A DNA stretch of 64,000 nucleotides from positions 1-64,000 of the forward strand of contig SVEF01000011.1 in assembly GCA_015057585.1 (NCBI GenBank), given 5' to 3'. Position numbers and translations under genes: made by a program. Each line of letters starts with the position of its first letter. Positions within the stretch are counted from its first letter, which is position 1. The notes beneath the pieces were generated by a model that was not told the DNA's origin, ran no database searches, and was given only the letters and a program-made list of their open reading frames with translations. Source of the DNA: Lachnospiraceae bacterium (lineage in GTDB: Bacteria; Bacillota; Clostridia; Lachnospirales; Lachnospiraceae). Below are positions 9,707 to 17,909 of this stretch, piece after piece.

Positions 9707-10750
9707 TTATTTTACAGTCGGATCATCGAGTGGAGCAAGTTCTGCACCGCCGTTGATTCCTTCATAGGAAATCAGATAGCGGATGGATGTACCCGTAGTC
9801 TTTGTTACTAAAAGAATCTGGGAAGGAATGCCTTCCGGAACCAGTGTCTGAATGTCAATGAGTTCGCCTGCTTTTAAGTCCTTATAGGAAGCCAAAGGAG
9901 CATCCTGATCAAAGGTCATTGTCGCAAGGTCAAAGTTGTAAACAGCAACATTGGCAAGATCTGTGGTACAAGAGAACAAATAATGCTCCACCGTTTCGCT
10001 TAAGTTCCAGGTAGCTACGGTTTCTTTTCCGTGGTCGGCAGATGTCATTTCCATTTTAACAGAGTAAGCAACTTCATCCTCGTCTTCGCCCTCTTCCGGA
10101 AGCTGGAAATTGTATTTTTCTAAAAGCCGGAATTCCTCTTCAGTTAAAATGACTGCAGAAGAGATGACCGGCTGGTTTTCATAAAGAACAAAACCATTCT
10201 CATCGACAACCGGAACATTCGCACAAATGGAATCTACATGTTCCATACCATGTACCACCGTACCGAAAGCAGCGTATAATCCATCTAAATCCGTGAAATC
10301 TTCCTGCATGATGAAAAACTGGGAAGAAGCACTGTTGTAATCCTCGTCTAATCTGGCCATGGAGATGGTACCACGAACATGGCTGATAGAGTTTTTCACG
10401 TTGTTTGCTTCAAACTCACCCGGAAGTTCATAAGCACCGCCACCGGAGCCGTTTGCTCTAGGGTCACCACCCTGAATCATGAAATGGTCTACGACGCGGT
10501 GGAAGGTAAGGCCGTTGTAAAAGCCGTTATTGACATTCCAGATAAAGTTAGTTACGGTTGCCGGAGCTACATCTGCGTCCAGCTTCAGATACAGGGAACC
10601 GTAGTCCTTGATATCCATGCGGACATAGTGTGTACCGGACAGTAAGTTATTTGGGTCCAACAGTGGATTGGTGCGGTTTTTGTTTCCGCATCCTGCAAAA
10701 AGCACGGTGCAGAGCATTGTTAATATACAAACATATGCTATTTTTTTCAT
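9707..10750 (-). CDS. cyclophilin-type peptidyl-prolyl isomerase lipoprotein
   Basis: 347 aa. The signal peptide ends in lipobox LFAGC, so it is expected to be a membrane-attached lipoprotein outside the cell. The cyclophilin domain (about 45-215) has FHRVVDHFMIQGGD, GTISMAR and SSQFFIM. The C-terminal half (about 220-347) matches nothing I recognise. It would catalyse proline cis-trans isomerisation in secreted proteins. AAGGAGAG precedes the ATG. It is first in the operon with aroA and has a TTGACA-N17-TATAAC promoter. Confidence 0.88.
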   Translation of the reverse strand: MKKIAYVCILTMLCTVLFAGCGNKNRTNPLLDPNNLLSGTHYVRMDIKDYGSLYLKLDADVAPATVTNFIWNVNNGFYNGLTFHRVVDHFMIQGGDPRANGSGGGAYELPGEFEANNVKNSISHVRGTISMARLDEDYNSASSQFFIMQEDFTDLDGLYAAFGTVVHGMEHVDSICANVPVVDENGFVLYENQPVISSAVILTEEEFRLLEKYNFQLPEEGEDEDEVAYSVKMEMTSADHGKETVATWNLSETVEHYLFSCTTDLANVAVYNFDLATMTFDQDAPLASYKDLKAGELIDIQTLVPEGIPSQILLVTKTTGTSIRYLISYEGINGGAELAPLDDPTVK

Positions 10751-10762
10751 TTTATTCTCTCC

Positions 10763-10776
10763 TTTGATATATCAAA
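10763..10776. promoter_or_regulatory. 14-bp palindrome in the cyclophilin leader
   Basis: TTTGATATATCAAA, a perfect palindrome just before the ribosome site of the cyclophilin gene. It could be an operator; no further support. Confidence 0.3.
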
Positions 10777-10795
10777 ATACTGCAGTCTACATTTT

Positions 10796-10824
10796 GTTAT
10801 ATTTTTAGGGCAGAACTGTGTCAA
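10796..10824 (-). promoter_or_regulatory. promoter of the cyclophilin-aroA operon
   Basis: On the minus strand, TTGACA (10819-10824) and TATAAC (10796-10801) with a 17-nt spacer. Confidence 0.7.
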
Positions 10825-10854
10825 AATCAAAGAATTCTGTGAAAAAACTGAGTC

Positions 10855-10883
10855 TTGATAAATAGAAGGGAACAAGGTATGAT
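10855..10883 (+). promoter_or_regulatory. promoter of the ThrE-type exporter pair
   Basis: TTGATA (10855-10860), 17 nt, TATGAT (10878-10883), 35 nt before the start codon. It is divergent from the cyclophilin promoter. Confidence 0.75.
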
Positions 10884-10918
10884 ATCCTTGAAGAAGATGA
10901 CAGGAGGATTATCCTTAC

Positions 10919-11680
10919 ATGAAAGTCGAAGAAGTGATGGATGTGGCATTGGATATCGGAGAAAGAATGCTGGAATCCGGTTCGGCGGTGAACCGGGTGG
11001 AGGATACCATCTTTAGAATTTGTGACAGTTACGGATTGCAGCATGTCGAGGTGTTTACCTTAAATTCCTTGAGTTTTGTGAGTGCAACCGCGGAGGATGG
11101 ACGTACGATTACCAAAACAAAGCGGATGCGTTCTTATTCTACGAATTTACACCAGACGGAATTGTTAAATGAATTATCAAGATATGTTTGCAGAAACCGT
11201 CCGACGAGGGAGGAAATCGAGCGTAAGAAAGAAGAACTTCTTTCCCAGGATAGGAATATCGGTTGGGTCTATTTATTAGGTTATATGCTGGGAACCGGCG
11301 CGTTTACCATTTTCTATGGTGGTATTTTGGCGGATGCGATAGCAACGGCGATGATATCGGTTTTTGTCTTTCTGTTAAACCGTTATGCGGTAAGAATTAA
11401 AAAGAACACGCTGATTTACACCGGAATGGCTACATTTATGATTGGTGTGTTTGCGATTCTTTTGACCCGGGTTGGCATCAGTGCGCATGTGGATAAGGTC
11501 ATTATCGGTGATATCATGTTGTTTATTCCGGGACTTGCCATTGTAAATGCAGTTCGGGATATGCTCTATGGGGATGTAATGACAGGATTTTTCCGCCTGG
11601 TAGAGGCAATTCTTGTGGCGGGCGCCATTGCTTGCGGAATTGCATTATCACTTATTTTATTGGGAGGAATACTGGCATGA
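10919..11680 (+). CDS. threonine/serine exporter family, N-terminal half (ThrE domain)
   Basis: 253 aa. A cytoplasmic N-terminal part (1-115) with ALDIGERMLESGSAVNRVED, typical of the ThrE domain, is followed by about five membrane segments. ThrE-type transporters export threonine and serine; in firmicutes the protein is often split in two genes, as here. AGGAGGATT precedes the ATG. The next gene starts in an ATGA overlap with this stop, so the two halves are translationally coupled and probably form one transporter. Actual substrate is inferred from the family. Confidence 0.85.
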   Translation: MKVEEVMDVALDIGERMLESGSAVNRVEDTIFRICDSYGLQHVEVFTLNSLSFVSATAEDGRTITKTKRMRSYSTNLHQTELLNELSRYVCRNRPTREEIERKKEELLSQDRNIGWVYLLGYMLGTGAFTIFYGGILADAIATAMISVFVFLLNRYAVRIKKNTLIYTGMATFMIGVFAILLTRVGISAHVDKVIIGDIMLFIPGLAIVNAVRDMLYGDVMTGFFRLVEAILVAGAIACGIALSLILLGGILA

Positions 11681-12156
11681 CGGGAGAGTTTGTTCGGATT
11701 ATTGCTGCATTCATCGGTGTTATCGGATTTTCTATCTTTTTTAATCTAAAAAAGGAGAGGTTGCTTTATGCAGCTGTTTTAGGTACATTTTCCGGCACCA
11801 TCTATATCTTTTGCGAGAAATGGTTTCCCGAGAATGTATTTTTATATAATATGATTCCTGCACTCATCGGAACTTTTTTGTCAGAGTTATCAGCCCGGTG
11901 GAAAAAGGCTCCCGCGGTGATCTTTATTCTTCCTTCCATCATTATTCTGATTCCGGGGGGCAGCTTTTATTACACGATGAGTTATCTGGTGAACGGAAAC
12001 CAGGAACTGTTTCAGGAGTGGGGAAGCAGGACGCTGCTTGCGGCATTAGGAATTGCTGTTGGGATTATTGTTGCTTCTTTTGTGTTTTATGAAATTATTC
12101 ACATGATTCAGGCAACAAAAGAAAGAAGCAGAAAAAAATTTGAAACGTATGGGTAG
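11677..12156 (+). CDS. threonine/serine exporter family, C-terminal half
   Basis: 159 aa, about five membrane segments, matching the small ThrE_2 (DUF3815-type) partner. PSIIILIPGGSFYYTM is the conserved pore-region motif of this half. The start at 11677 overlaps the stop of the first half (ATGA) and has GGGAGGAAT upstream. A longer reading frame beginning at 11632 lies inside the first gene and has no ribosome site. An intrinsic terminator follows. Confidence 0.85.
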   Translation: MTGEFVRIIAAFIGVIGFSIFFNLKKERLLYAAVLGTFSGTIYIFCEKWFPENVFLYNMIPALIGTFLSELSARWKKAPAVIFILPSIIILIPGGSFYYTMSYLVNGNQELFQEWGSRTLLAALGIAVGIIVASFVFYEIIHMIQATKERSRKKFETYG

Positions 12157-12163
12157 AAAGAAA

Positions 12164-12200
12164 ACGGCTGTCGGAATAAACCGGCAGCCGTAATTTTATT
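12164..12200. terminator. bidirectional terminator between exporter and wall hydrolase
   Basis: Stem ACGGCTGTCGG / CCGGCAGCCGT with an AATAAA loop and a T-rich tail. It lies between two convergent genes. Confidence 0.8.
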
Positions 12201-13542
12201 TCCATTTCTTTTCATAGAATACATGGTCTTCCAAAATGAAAAACCGGGTATAAGTTGCGTAGTCTTTTGCTTTATAAGCGCTTCTGGTCGTACGGAAGAA
12301 GCGGAAGTCTCCAATGTTATTTCTTCCGGCAAGAGCTTCCCGTGCGGCTTTAAAGCAGGCATCCGGAATTCCCCTTGCCTGTGCACGTGCAATGAGTTCC
12401 GGTGCGGCACCGCTAAACTGTCCTTCTGCAAATACGACATCTGCCAGAGTGTTACCATAACGTCCCTGCTCAAGACGGTTTAAGATGACATTGGCAACGG
12501 CCAGTTTGCCTTCATATTGCTGATTTCCGGCTTCGGTGTAGATGATGGTCGCAAATAAATAAATCTCATCCTCTGTCATGGAAATCGGGTCACGTTTCGT
12601 TTCTTTGATGCTGGTCAGCATATTGGCTTCCACACGGGCGCCATCCCCGGGTTCAAGGTTTAATGCTGATTCTAGATCTGCCAAATCGCGTAATCGTTCG
12701 ATTTCTTTCATGGTCAGACCGGTATCCATTTCATAGGTTAGTTCTACATAGTTTGCGGAGATATATCCGATTTTGCCATTGTTTAAGCGGATGGCATACC
12801 AGCCGTCAAAACTCTCAGCCAGTACAACCGGATAGGTTTTTCCTTTTGTGATTTTCGTCATTACTTCGTAATAAGTGCCGGGACCCTGCCGGACGTTAAG
12901 ACCGGCGGTTGTAGTGGCATGTACCAGTTCTTCTCTGTCACAAAGAGATATAATTTCATCCTGGGTAAACAGGTAATCGGAACTTACATAACCTTCTTCA
13001 ATATTTCCGGTGGAAATTTTTGTCCAGCCGTTTTGGTCTTCTTCCAAAATAAAAGCATAGGTCATAATAGGTAATTTTCCGATAATTTTATAGCTTGTTC
13101 CGGGACCTTTACGGATGTGAAGGTTTGTAGAAACAGCCGGCATCGTGAAATTTAACACCAGTGGAGCCGGTGTCGGCGTCGGTGATATGGTCGGCGTCGG
13201 TGTGACCGTTGGTGTTGGCGACAGAGTCGGCGTTGGGGATACGGTCGGTGTTGGCGACAGGGTTGGTGTCGGTGTGACCGTTGGTGTTGGCGACAGAGTC
13301 GGTGTCGGTGACAACGTTGGCGTCGGAGACGGAGAAAGAGTTGCTTCCGGCGTATGTGTGGTTTCCAAAGGGTCCGAAGGATCCGGAATCATATGTGTCG
13401 GAATCGGTGGGCCTAATACTTCGGTATTTTGTTCGTTAAATACTTCTGCATACAGATTGGAAAAGGAACCCGGTATCATTAAAACAAAAAAAGAAACGCA
13501 GGTTACCGCAAATCCAAGCAGTGTGCGGTGTAGTCTTTTCAT
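12196..13542 (-). CDS. secreted SH3-domain cell wall hydrolase (SleB/CwlJ type)
   Basis: 448 aa. An N-terminal hydrophobic segment (about 9-31) is followed by a Pro/Thr/Ser stalk of SPTPTLSPTPT-type repeats (about 58-128). Two bacterial SH3 domains (about 133-200 and 207-270) precede a C-terminal hydrolase domain of the SleB/CwlJ family (about 325-448) with IIYTEAGNQ and AVANVILNR. It probably cleaves spore cortex or vegetative peptidoglycan, with the SH3 repeats binding the wall. The start has CGGAGGACTTATCTGAG before ATG. Whether it is a germination enzyme cannot be decided from sequence. Confidence 0.85.
   Translation of the reverse strand: MKRLHRTLLGFAVTCVSFFVLMIPGSFSNLYAEVFNEQNTEVLGPPIPTHMIPDPSDPLETTHTPEATLSPSPTPTLSPTPTLSPTPTVTPTPTLSPTPTVSPTPTLSPTPTVTPTPTISPTPTPAPLVLNFTMPAVSTNLHIRKGPGTSYKIIGKLPIMTYAFILEEDQNGWTKISTGNIEEGYVSSDYLFTQDEIISLCDREELVHATTTAGLNVRQGPGTYYEVMTKITKGKTYPVVLAESFDGWYAIRLNNGKIGYISANYVELTYEMDTGLTMKEIERLRDLADLESALNLEPGDGARVEANMLTSIKETKRDPISMTEDEIYLFATIIYTEAGNQQYEGKLAVANVILNRLEQGRYGNTLADVVFAEGQFSGAAPELIARAQARGIPDACFKAAREALAGRNNIGDFRFFRTTRSAYKAKDYATYTRFFILEDHVFYEKKWK
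13155..13340 (-). repeat. low-complexity tandem repeat (Pro/Thr stalk of the wall hydrolase)
   Basis: Repeated 18-24-nt units based on GGTGTCGGCGTTGGCGAC (plus-strand view) encode TPTLSPTPTV. The opposite strand is open by repeat composition only. Confidence 0.8.
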
Positions 13543-13693
13543 CTCAGATAAGTCCTCCGGTTTTCAGGTTGACAACTACTTTTTGGGTCAGACATTCTAT
13601 GGTCTAAAAATTCTCTAATTATCATATCATATTTTTATGGGCAAGAAAAGGCTTGTTTTTTTGTGAAAAACAAAACTTGCTATGAACGGATGT

Positions 13694-14431
13694 TTACAAA
13701 GCAAATTTATATAAATAGGCATTCCCTTGTTTCGCTACCCGATTGGCGATCCCAAGTTCGGAAAGGAGTAAGAGCGTGGTTTGTGCCAGAGAGATGGGAA
13801 TTTTTGTATAGGAAGCGAATTCCTTTGCGGTAAAGGAGTCCGGCAAATCCGAAGGAAGTAACATCATATAGTCAAAAGGGACTTCTATGTCATATTCAGC
13901 AATTAGGGAAAGCGGCAATTTATCACATTTCGTCGCTTTTGCTTTTTTATGTTTTCCGTAACCGTCTAGCATCCGGTATTCCTCGGTTTCCAGCAAAACA
14001 ATTTTTAGGTAGAAGTTTGGGTGGGTGAGAAACGGACGGATGCGGTAAAGTTCATCAAATACCTGCAGAGGATTTCCGCGGTGCGTCGATTTTTTCGGTG
14101 CGGAGATCTCTCCGGAGGCCGGGTCAATCCAACGCAGATAATTGATATAGGTCACCGGATAGACAACAGTAACTTTATGGTCCGGAAGGAAATGAGCAAG
14201 TTTGTCCCGCAATTTTCCGAATTGTCTTGTCTGGATTTCATAAATATGACCATCCACGCAGACATCTGCAAAAAAAGGACCAATTTTGATTTCCTGGTTC
14301 CGGATGTCCCCGGACAGGTATTGTTTTAATGTACTGTGTACAGTTTTTTCTCCAAGGGTGCCGATCCCGCTCATGGATTTTTCACGATCTAATACAATAT
14401 GACGACATTGTTCAAAATAGGATGTATCCAT
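13694..14431 (-). CDS. unknown protein, possible nuclease-like fold plus winged helix
   Basis: 245 aa, not firmly recognised. Residues about 40-75 read ADVCVDGHIYEIQTRQ, with an Asp on one strand and E-I-Q on the next. This resembles the PD-(D/E)XK nuclease core in its ExQ variant. The stretch around 75-100 continues with alternating hydrophobic strands (VTVVYPV). The last 60 residues look like a winged-helix domain (FTAKEFASYTKIPISLAQTTL). It may therefore be a DNA-binding or DNA-cutting protein, but no function is assigned. It lies 24 nt downstream of the YcxB-like gene on the same strand. Confidence 0.5.
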   Translation of the reverse strand: MDTSYFEQCRHIVLDREKSMSGIGTLGEKTVHSTLKQYLSGDIRNQEIKIGPFFADVCVDGHIYEIQTRQFGKLRDKLAHFLPDHKVTVVYPVTYINYLRWIDPASGEISAPKKSTHRGNPLQVFDELYRIRPFLTHPNFYLKIVLLETEEYRMLDGYGKHKKAKATKCDKLPLSLIAEYDIEVPFDYMMLLPSDLPDSFTAKEFASYTKIPISLAQTTLLLLSELGIANRVAKQGNAYLYKFAL

Positions 14432-14455
14432 AGGGGCTCCTTTTGATGAAATATG

Positions 14456-15469
14456 TTACTTACGAAGAGTCTTTTTTTGTTCTCGGAGAAACTCAAGCAG
14501 TTCCGGAGAACAGTTTTTTTTGATGATAATAATAAACTGTTGTCTGGAAGGCATAAGGTAAAAATTCGTCTTTGTTTCTTTGATTTTGTACAATTGGCAA
14601 TACCGGTATTGCGAGGCTGTGCTTAAGTATTCGGACACAAAGTAAGTATCATAAAAACTGATTTTTTGGGGTGCAGTTTGGTCCAAGGTTTTTGTGAGTA
14701 TATTTCGGGCGGTTATTTTTACAAAGCGCGATGAGAGTAATAGGATAAAAAGAAAAACCAACAGGGTAATTATCATCTCCGGCGCAGAGAACTTCCCATT
14801 CTCCTGGAATATTGTTTTGTAAAGGAAAAGTATGACGTAGATAATTATAATTATGAACCACATAAAGGAGAAGATAGAAGAAGAAATCTTTAATTTTTCT
14901 TCCACAGTTACAATAGTTGTGGTTTCATAAAGAGGTCCCTCAGAGGAGACGGGGCGGGGTTCCGGATAAGGTTCAGAGGCTTTTTCCCCGGTTGAAACGA
15001 TAGGCAAAGTTCCCGTACTGAGGGTATGAAGAAATTCACATAATTGTGGAGTGCAGTTTTCTTTTTTTACAATAGATCCGGATATTTTATCGGTGAATAA
15101 ATAGAAGTTTGTTTCGGTTTCTACTATTTTGTGCAGAGAGCAATATTCGTAGGTTCCGGAAAAATTATCAGCGGAGACAGAAAAAGAGTTCTCATAAAAT
15201 TCAAAATCTGTTTTTTGATTTTGCAGAAATTGATTGGACTGATATGCTTTTTTAGTTTTATAATTAAGAAATAAAGGAGAGCAGAATATGGCTTCACATA
15301 ATAAAAAGCAACAAAATAAAACATAATTCCGAGATAGGATAGAAAGAAGCATTGGGTAAGCCAGAACAATGGCAATAATCCAGCGATTCTTTTTGTTTTC
15401 CGCTGCTTTGCAGAATTTTTTATACTCTTCATACGTCATGATAGTGGATGTCTGAAACAATGGTTTCAT
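14456..15469 (-). CDS. membrane protein with two YcxB-like modules
   Basis: 337 aa. The protein is an internal duplication. Each half has two membrane segments (about 30-70 and 200-250) followed by a soluble YcxB-like domain. The halves share the pattern TFEFYENSFSV...YCSLHKIVETETNFYLF in copy 1 and KISFYDTYFVS...YCQLYKIKETKTNFYLM in copy 2, both ending ..KKNC(T/S)P-L-EFL. YcxB-like proteins are of unknown function. The linker around 165-185 is Pro/Glu rich. AAGGAGAAACTTAT precedes the ATG. Confidence 0.65.
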   Translation of the reverse strand: MKPLFQTSTIMTYEEYKKFCKAAENKKNRWIIAIVLAYPMLLSILSRNYVLFCCFLLCEAIFCSPLFLNYKTKKAYQSNQFLQNQKTDFEFYENSFSVSADNFSGTYEYCSLHKIVETETNFYLFTDKISGSIVKKENCTPQLCEFLHTLSTGTLPIVSTGEKASEPYPEPRPVSSEGPLYETTTIVTVEEKLKISSSIFSFMWFIIIIIYVILFLYKTIFQENGKFSAPEMIITLLVFLFILLLSSRFVKITARNILTKTLDQTAPQKISFYDTYFVSEYLSTASQYRYCQLYKIKETKTNFYLMPSRQQFIIIIKKNCSPELLEFLREQKKTLRK

Positions 15470-15564
15470 ATAAGTTTCTCCTTTGCTTTTTTATAGTCTT
15501 GTAAAATATTCCTTAAAAATATTATACCATAGGGCTTTATGATAAGAAAGTGAAAAATAGTTGG

Positions 15565-15592
15565 TTGCAATCGCGTGAAGATTTGGTATACT
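15565..15592 (+). promoter_or_regulatory. promoter of the M18 aminopeptidase
   Basis: TTGCAA (15565-15570), 16-nt spacer, TATACT (15587-15592). Confidence 0.55.
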
Positions 15593-15628
15593 ACAAAAGA
15601 AAGGTTTTATGAGGAAGGAGAAAAGAAA

Positions 15629-16906
15629 ATGGCATTATTAGAGTATATAAAGAAAGCGACGACACCGCACCAGGCAGTGGCAGCAGGTGCAGCACTTTTA
15701 AAGGAAAGCGGATTTGAAGAGCTGACACTGGGACAGGCATTTGATATTAAAAAAGGCGGAAAGTATTATCTGACGGCTTACAGTACAACGCTGGTGGCAT
15801 TTACCGTCGGAAAAAAGGTGAAGGAAACGCAGGAATTCCATGTGGCAGCAGCGCATACGGACCACCCGTGCCTGCACATGAAGCCAAAGGCAGAAATGGC
15901 ACCGGGAAAATATTTGAAAGTAAATGTAGAAGTATACGGAGGACCGATTTTAAATACATGGCTGGATCGTCCGTTATCCATTGCCGGCCGCGTGGCACTG
16001 AAGGGAAAGGATGTGTACCATCCGGTGACGAAGCTGGTGGATTTTGCACGTCCGGTGGCGACAATTCCGAATCTTGCCATTCATATGAACCGCAAGGTAA
16101 ATGAGGGTGTGGAACTCAATAAGCAGTCCGACATGCTGCCGATTATCGGTATGTTTGAAGAAGGCATGAATAAGGAGGATTATTTCCTTGAACTTCTGGC
16201 AAAGGAATGCGGTGTAGCAAAGGAAGAAATCCTGGATTTTGATTTATATGTATATGCGGTAGAAGAAGGCGGCTTTGTTGGGGTACAGGAGGAACTCATT
16301 TCTTCTCCTCGTCTTGATAATCTGACGTCCTGCTATGCATTGTTGCATGGCATTCGTCAGAAAAAGGTACGAGAAGACGGCATCAATGTTGCTATTTTAT
16401 TTGACCATGAGGAAATCGGAAGCCGCTCCAAACAGGGTGCCGATTCGGCAATGCTGAAACTCATTTTTGAAAAGATTTATGCGGCTCTCGGATTTTCTGT
16501 AGACGCACTGACGGACAGTATTTTTAACAGTTTCCTATTTTCCGTGGATGTGGCACATGCAGTGCACCCGCATCACGCAGAAAAGTACGATCCGGTCAAT
16601 CAGGCAAACATGAACGACGGAATTGTGCTGAAGTTAAACAGCAACCAGAGATATACCTTTGATACCGAAGCAGTGGCAATTGCACAGGGAATCTGTGAGA
16701 AATACGGAGTAAAGTATCAGAAGTTTGCAAACCGTTCGGATGTGACCGGTGGCGGAACGCTTGGTCCGATCATTTCCGGATGGCTTCCGATGAAGACGGT
16801 GGATATCGGTGTGCCGATGTTAGCGATGCATTCGGCAAGAGAACTCATGGGACGCAAGGATCAGGAATATCTCGAAAATCTGATGGCAGGATTTTTTGCG
16901 AAATAG
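15629..16906 (+). CDS. M18 family aminopeptidase (aspartyl aminopeptidase type)
   Basis: 425 aa. Metal-binding regions of M18 peptidases are visible: AAHTDHPCLHMKP, the catalytic EE pair in YAVEEGGFVG, LDNLTSCYAL, FDHEEIGSRS, and the C-terminal AMHSARE. The enzyme removes N-terminal acidic residues from peptides in the cytoplasm. A longer in-frame start at 15575 overlaps the promoter, so the ATG at 15629 with GAAGGAGAAAAGAAA is chosen. Only 6 nt after the stop codon a 221-nt hairpin begins (16913), replacing an ordinary terminator. Confidence 0.92.
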   Translation: MALLEYIKKATTPHQAVAAGAALLKESGFEELTLGQAFDIKKGGKYYLTAYSTTLVAFTVGKKVKETQEFHVAAAHTDHPCLHMKPKAEMAPGKYLKVNVEVYGGPILNTWLDRPLSIAGRVALKGKDVYHPVTKLVDFARPVATIPNLAIHMNRKVNEGVELNKQSDMLPIIGMFEEGMNKEDYFLELLAKECGVAKEEILDFDLYVYAVEEGGFVGVQEELISSPRLDNLTSCYALLHGIRQKKVREDGINVAILFDHEEIGSRSKQGADSAMLKLIFEKIYAALGFSVDALTDSIFNSFLFSVDVAHAVHPHHAEKYDPVNQANMNDGIVLKLNSNQRYTFDTEAVAIAQGICEKYGVKYQKFANRSDVTGGGTLGPIISGWLPMKTVDIGVPMLAMHSARELMGRKDQEYLENLMAGFFAK

Positions 16907-16912
16907 GATAGT

Positions 16913-17133
16913 GGTCTGTTAGTTTTGTTTTCGAATTGAAATGACAAGAATCCAAGTGTATAAATTTGTTCTTCAAGGACGCGCTCTCGCTCGGGCGAAG
17001 ACGTAGCGGTACTAAAGCTCAAGCGAAACAAGTTTCGCTATACTTCGCTAAGTACCGACGTCTTCTTACGGTCCTTTACAGAAAATTTATACACTTGGAT
17101 TTTTATTATACGAGAAACAAAACTAACAGAGCC
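16913..17133 (+). ncRNA. giant structured hairpin, copy 1
   Basis: Nested inverted repeats span the whole interval. The outer arm GGTCTGTTAGTTTTGTTT (from 16913) pairs with 17111-17133. ATCCAAGTGTATAAATTT (16950-16966) pairs with 17083-17100, AAGGAC with GTCCTT, GAAGACGT (16997-17004) with 17058-17065, GGTACT (17008-17013) with 17051-17056, and AGCGAAAC with GTTTCGCT at the tip. On the left arm TCGC-TCGG-GCGA forms a side hairpin. The inner part is shared with the element at 20235-20463; the outer arms are not. No protein-coding sense is evident. Confidence 0.75.
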
Positions 17134-17214
17134 AAGGACTTGGTAATATCGCATAAAATCCCACATGGATTTTGTGCAAAAGTAACAAAAAAGAAGGAGG
17201 TAAGGGGAATTTGT

Positions 17215-17243
17215 TTGACAAATATGTATAATACTGATATACT
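17215..17243 (+). promoter_or_regulatory. strong sigma-A promoter of a small transcript
   Basis: Perfect TTGACA (17215-17220), 17-nt spacer, TATACT (17238-17243). No forward gene follows, only the hairpin-rich segment ending at a terminator at about 17382. Confidence 0.75.
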
Positions 17244-17249
17244 ACAGAG

Positions 17250-17382
17250 AGTACGGAATATTTGAGAAGGTATTACTTACAGAGGCAGAAGCGTTGGGGG
17301 ACGCGAGGGTAAATACTATAGAAAAGAAGGTTATCCTGAAAGTGCTGATGAACTTCAGTCACTGAGGGGTAACCTTCTTTTC
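17250..17382 (+). ncRNA. candidate small RNA of about 133 nt
   Basis: The interval lies between a consensus promoter and an intrinsic terminator-like stem: GAAGGTTA 17326-17333 with TAACCTTC 17370-17377, then TTTTCATTTTC. Upstream, GTATTACTTAC and GTAAATAC can pair around a CGT-TGGGGG-ACG hairpin. It contains no start codon with ribosome site and a useful frame. I cannot match it to a known RNA family. The terminator stem may also serve the convergent hemerythrin gene. Confidence 0.5.
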
Positions 17383-17392
17383 ATTTTCTGAT

Positions 17393-17788
17393 TTATTTTC
17401 CGATTTGTGTGTCTACCTCTAAAATATGGTGGATTAACCAATCAGTGACAAAGGAAAGCAGGTTGCCGATGGTTTCGTCCTGATTTTCGAGTTCGGAGAT
17501 TTCATCCAAATCCAATTTGTCCAGTTCGTCGATAAATGCCTGATGCTGGACCTTTTGGGTGAAGATTTTTTTGTATTGAATCGATTCCATGTAGGCTTCT
17601 TCATCTGCGAAATGTTTCTTGGTATAATCCCGTAATTTTCCAAGGATATCTACGATGTTATCATATTTATCCGGAACAAATTCGGCATGGAGAAGTTCAT
17701 AAATCTGGTTGGCATAGTCAAATAACTGACGGTGCTCGTTGTCAATCAGTTCAATACCGGTGAAAAATTCAGGTTTCATTTCAAACAT
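17393..17788 (-). CDS. bacteriohemerythrin
   Basis: 131 aa, the usual size of single-domain bacterial hemerythrins. The di-iron ligands are visible: His in DNEHRQLFD, HFADEEAYM, HQAFID, and the C-terminal WLIHHILEVD. The protein binds O2 reversibly and in anaerobes probably buffers or senses oxygen in the cytoplasm. CGGAGGG precedes the ATG by 8 nt. An extended -10 element (TG-T-TATAAT, 17823-17831 on the minus strand) lies upstream. It is a monocistronic gene between two RNA elements. Confidence 0.9.
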   Translation of the reverse strand: MFEMKPEFFTGIELIDNEHRQLFDYANQIYELLHAEFVPDKYDNIVDILGKLRDYTKKHFADEEAYMESIQYKKIFTQKVQHQAFIDELDKLDLDEISELENQDETIGNLLSFVTDWLIHHILEVDTQIGK

Positions 17789-17822
17789 AATGATTTCCCT
17801 CCGTTTCTATATTTCTTTTCTG

Positions 17823-17831
17823 ATTATAACA
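17823..17831 (-). promoter_or_regulatory. extended -10 promoter of bacteriohemerythrin
   Basis: Minus-strand TGT-TATAAT, without a good -35 box. Confidence 0.45.
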
Positions 17832-17873
17832 GAAAAAGAGACAAAATGCTATGAAAATAAAAAGGTTCCCCCC

Positions 17874-17902
17874 TTTACAAACAGGAAAATTCGTGCTAAC
17901 AT
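17874..17902 (+). promoter_or_regulatory. promoter of the metG T-box leader
   Basis: TTTACA (17874-17879), 17-nt spacer, TAACAT (17897-17902). About 340 nt of leader separate it from the metG start. Confidence 0.6.
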
Positions 17903-17909
17903 GGGACAA

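Noticed and set aside
13145-13618. Gly/Val-rich frame opposite the wall-hydrolase stalk
   Set aside because: It is the antisense reading of the Pro/Thr repeat, with GVGDRVGVG periodicity produced by the repeat itself. The same holds for 405-809 opposite the PdaA stalk and 51324-51680 opposite the BlaR1 stalk.
16966-17265. 99-codon open frame downstream of the M18 aminopeptidase
   Set aside because: It runs through the giant hairpin and into the small-RNA promoter, has no ribosome site, and its amino acid sequence is only a reading of the inverted repeat.
17250-17382. 6S RNA
   Set aside because: The segment can form separate hairpins but not one long duplex with a central bubble, and it is shorter than usual 6S RNAs; left as an unidentified candidate.
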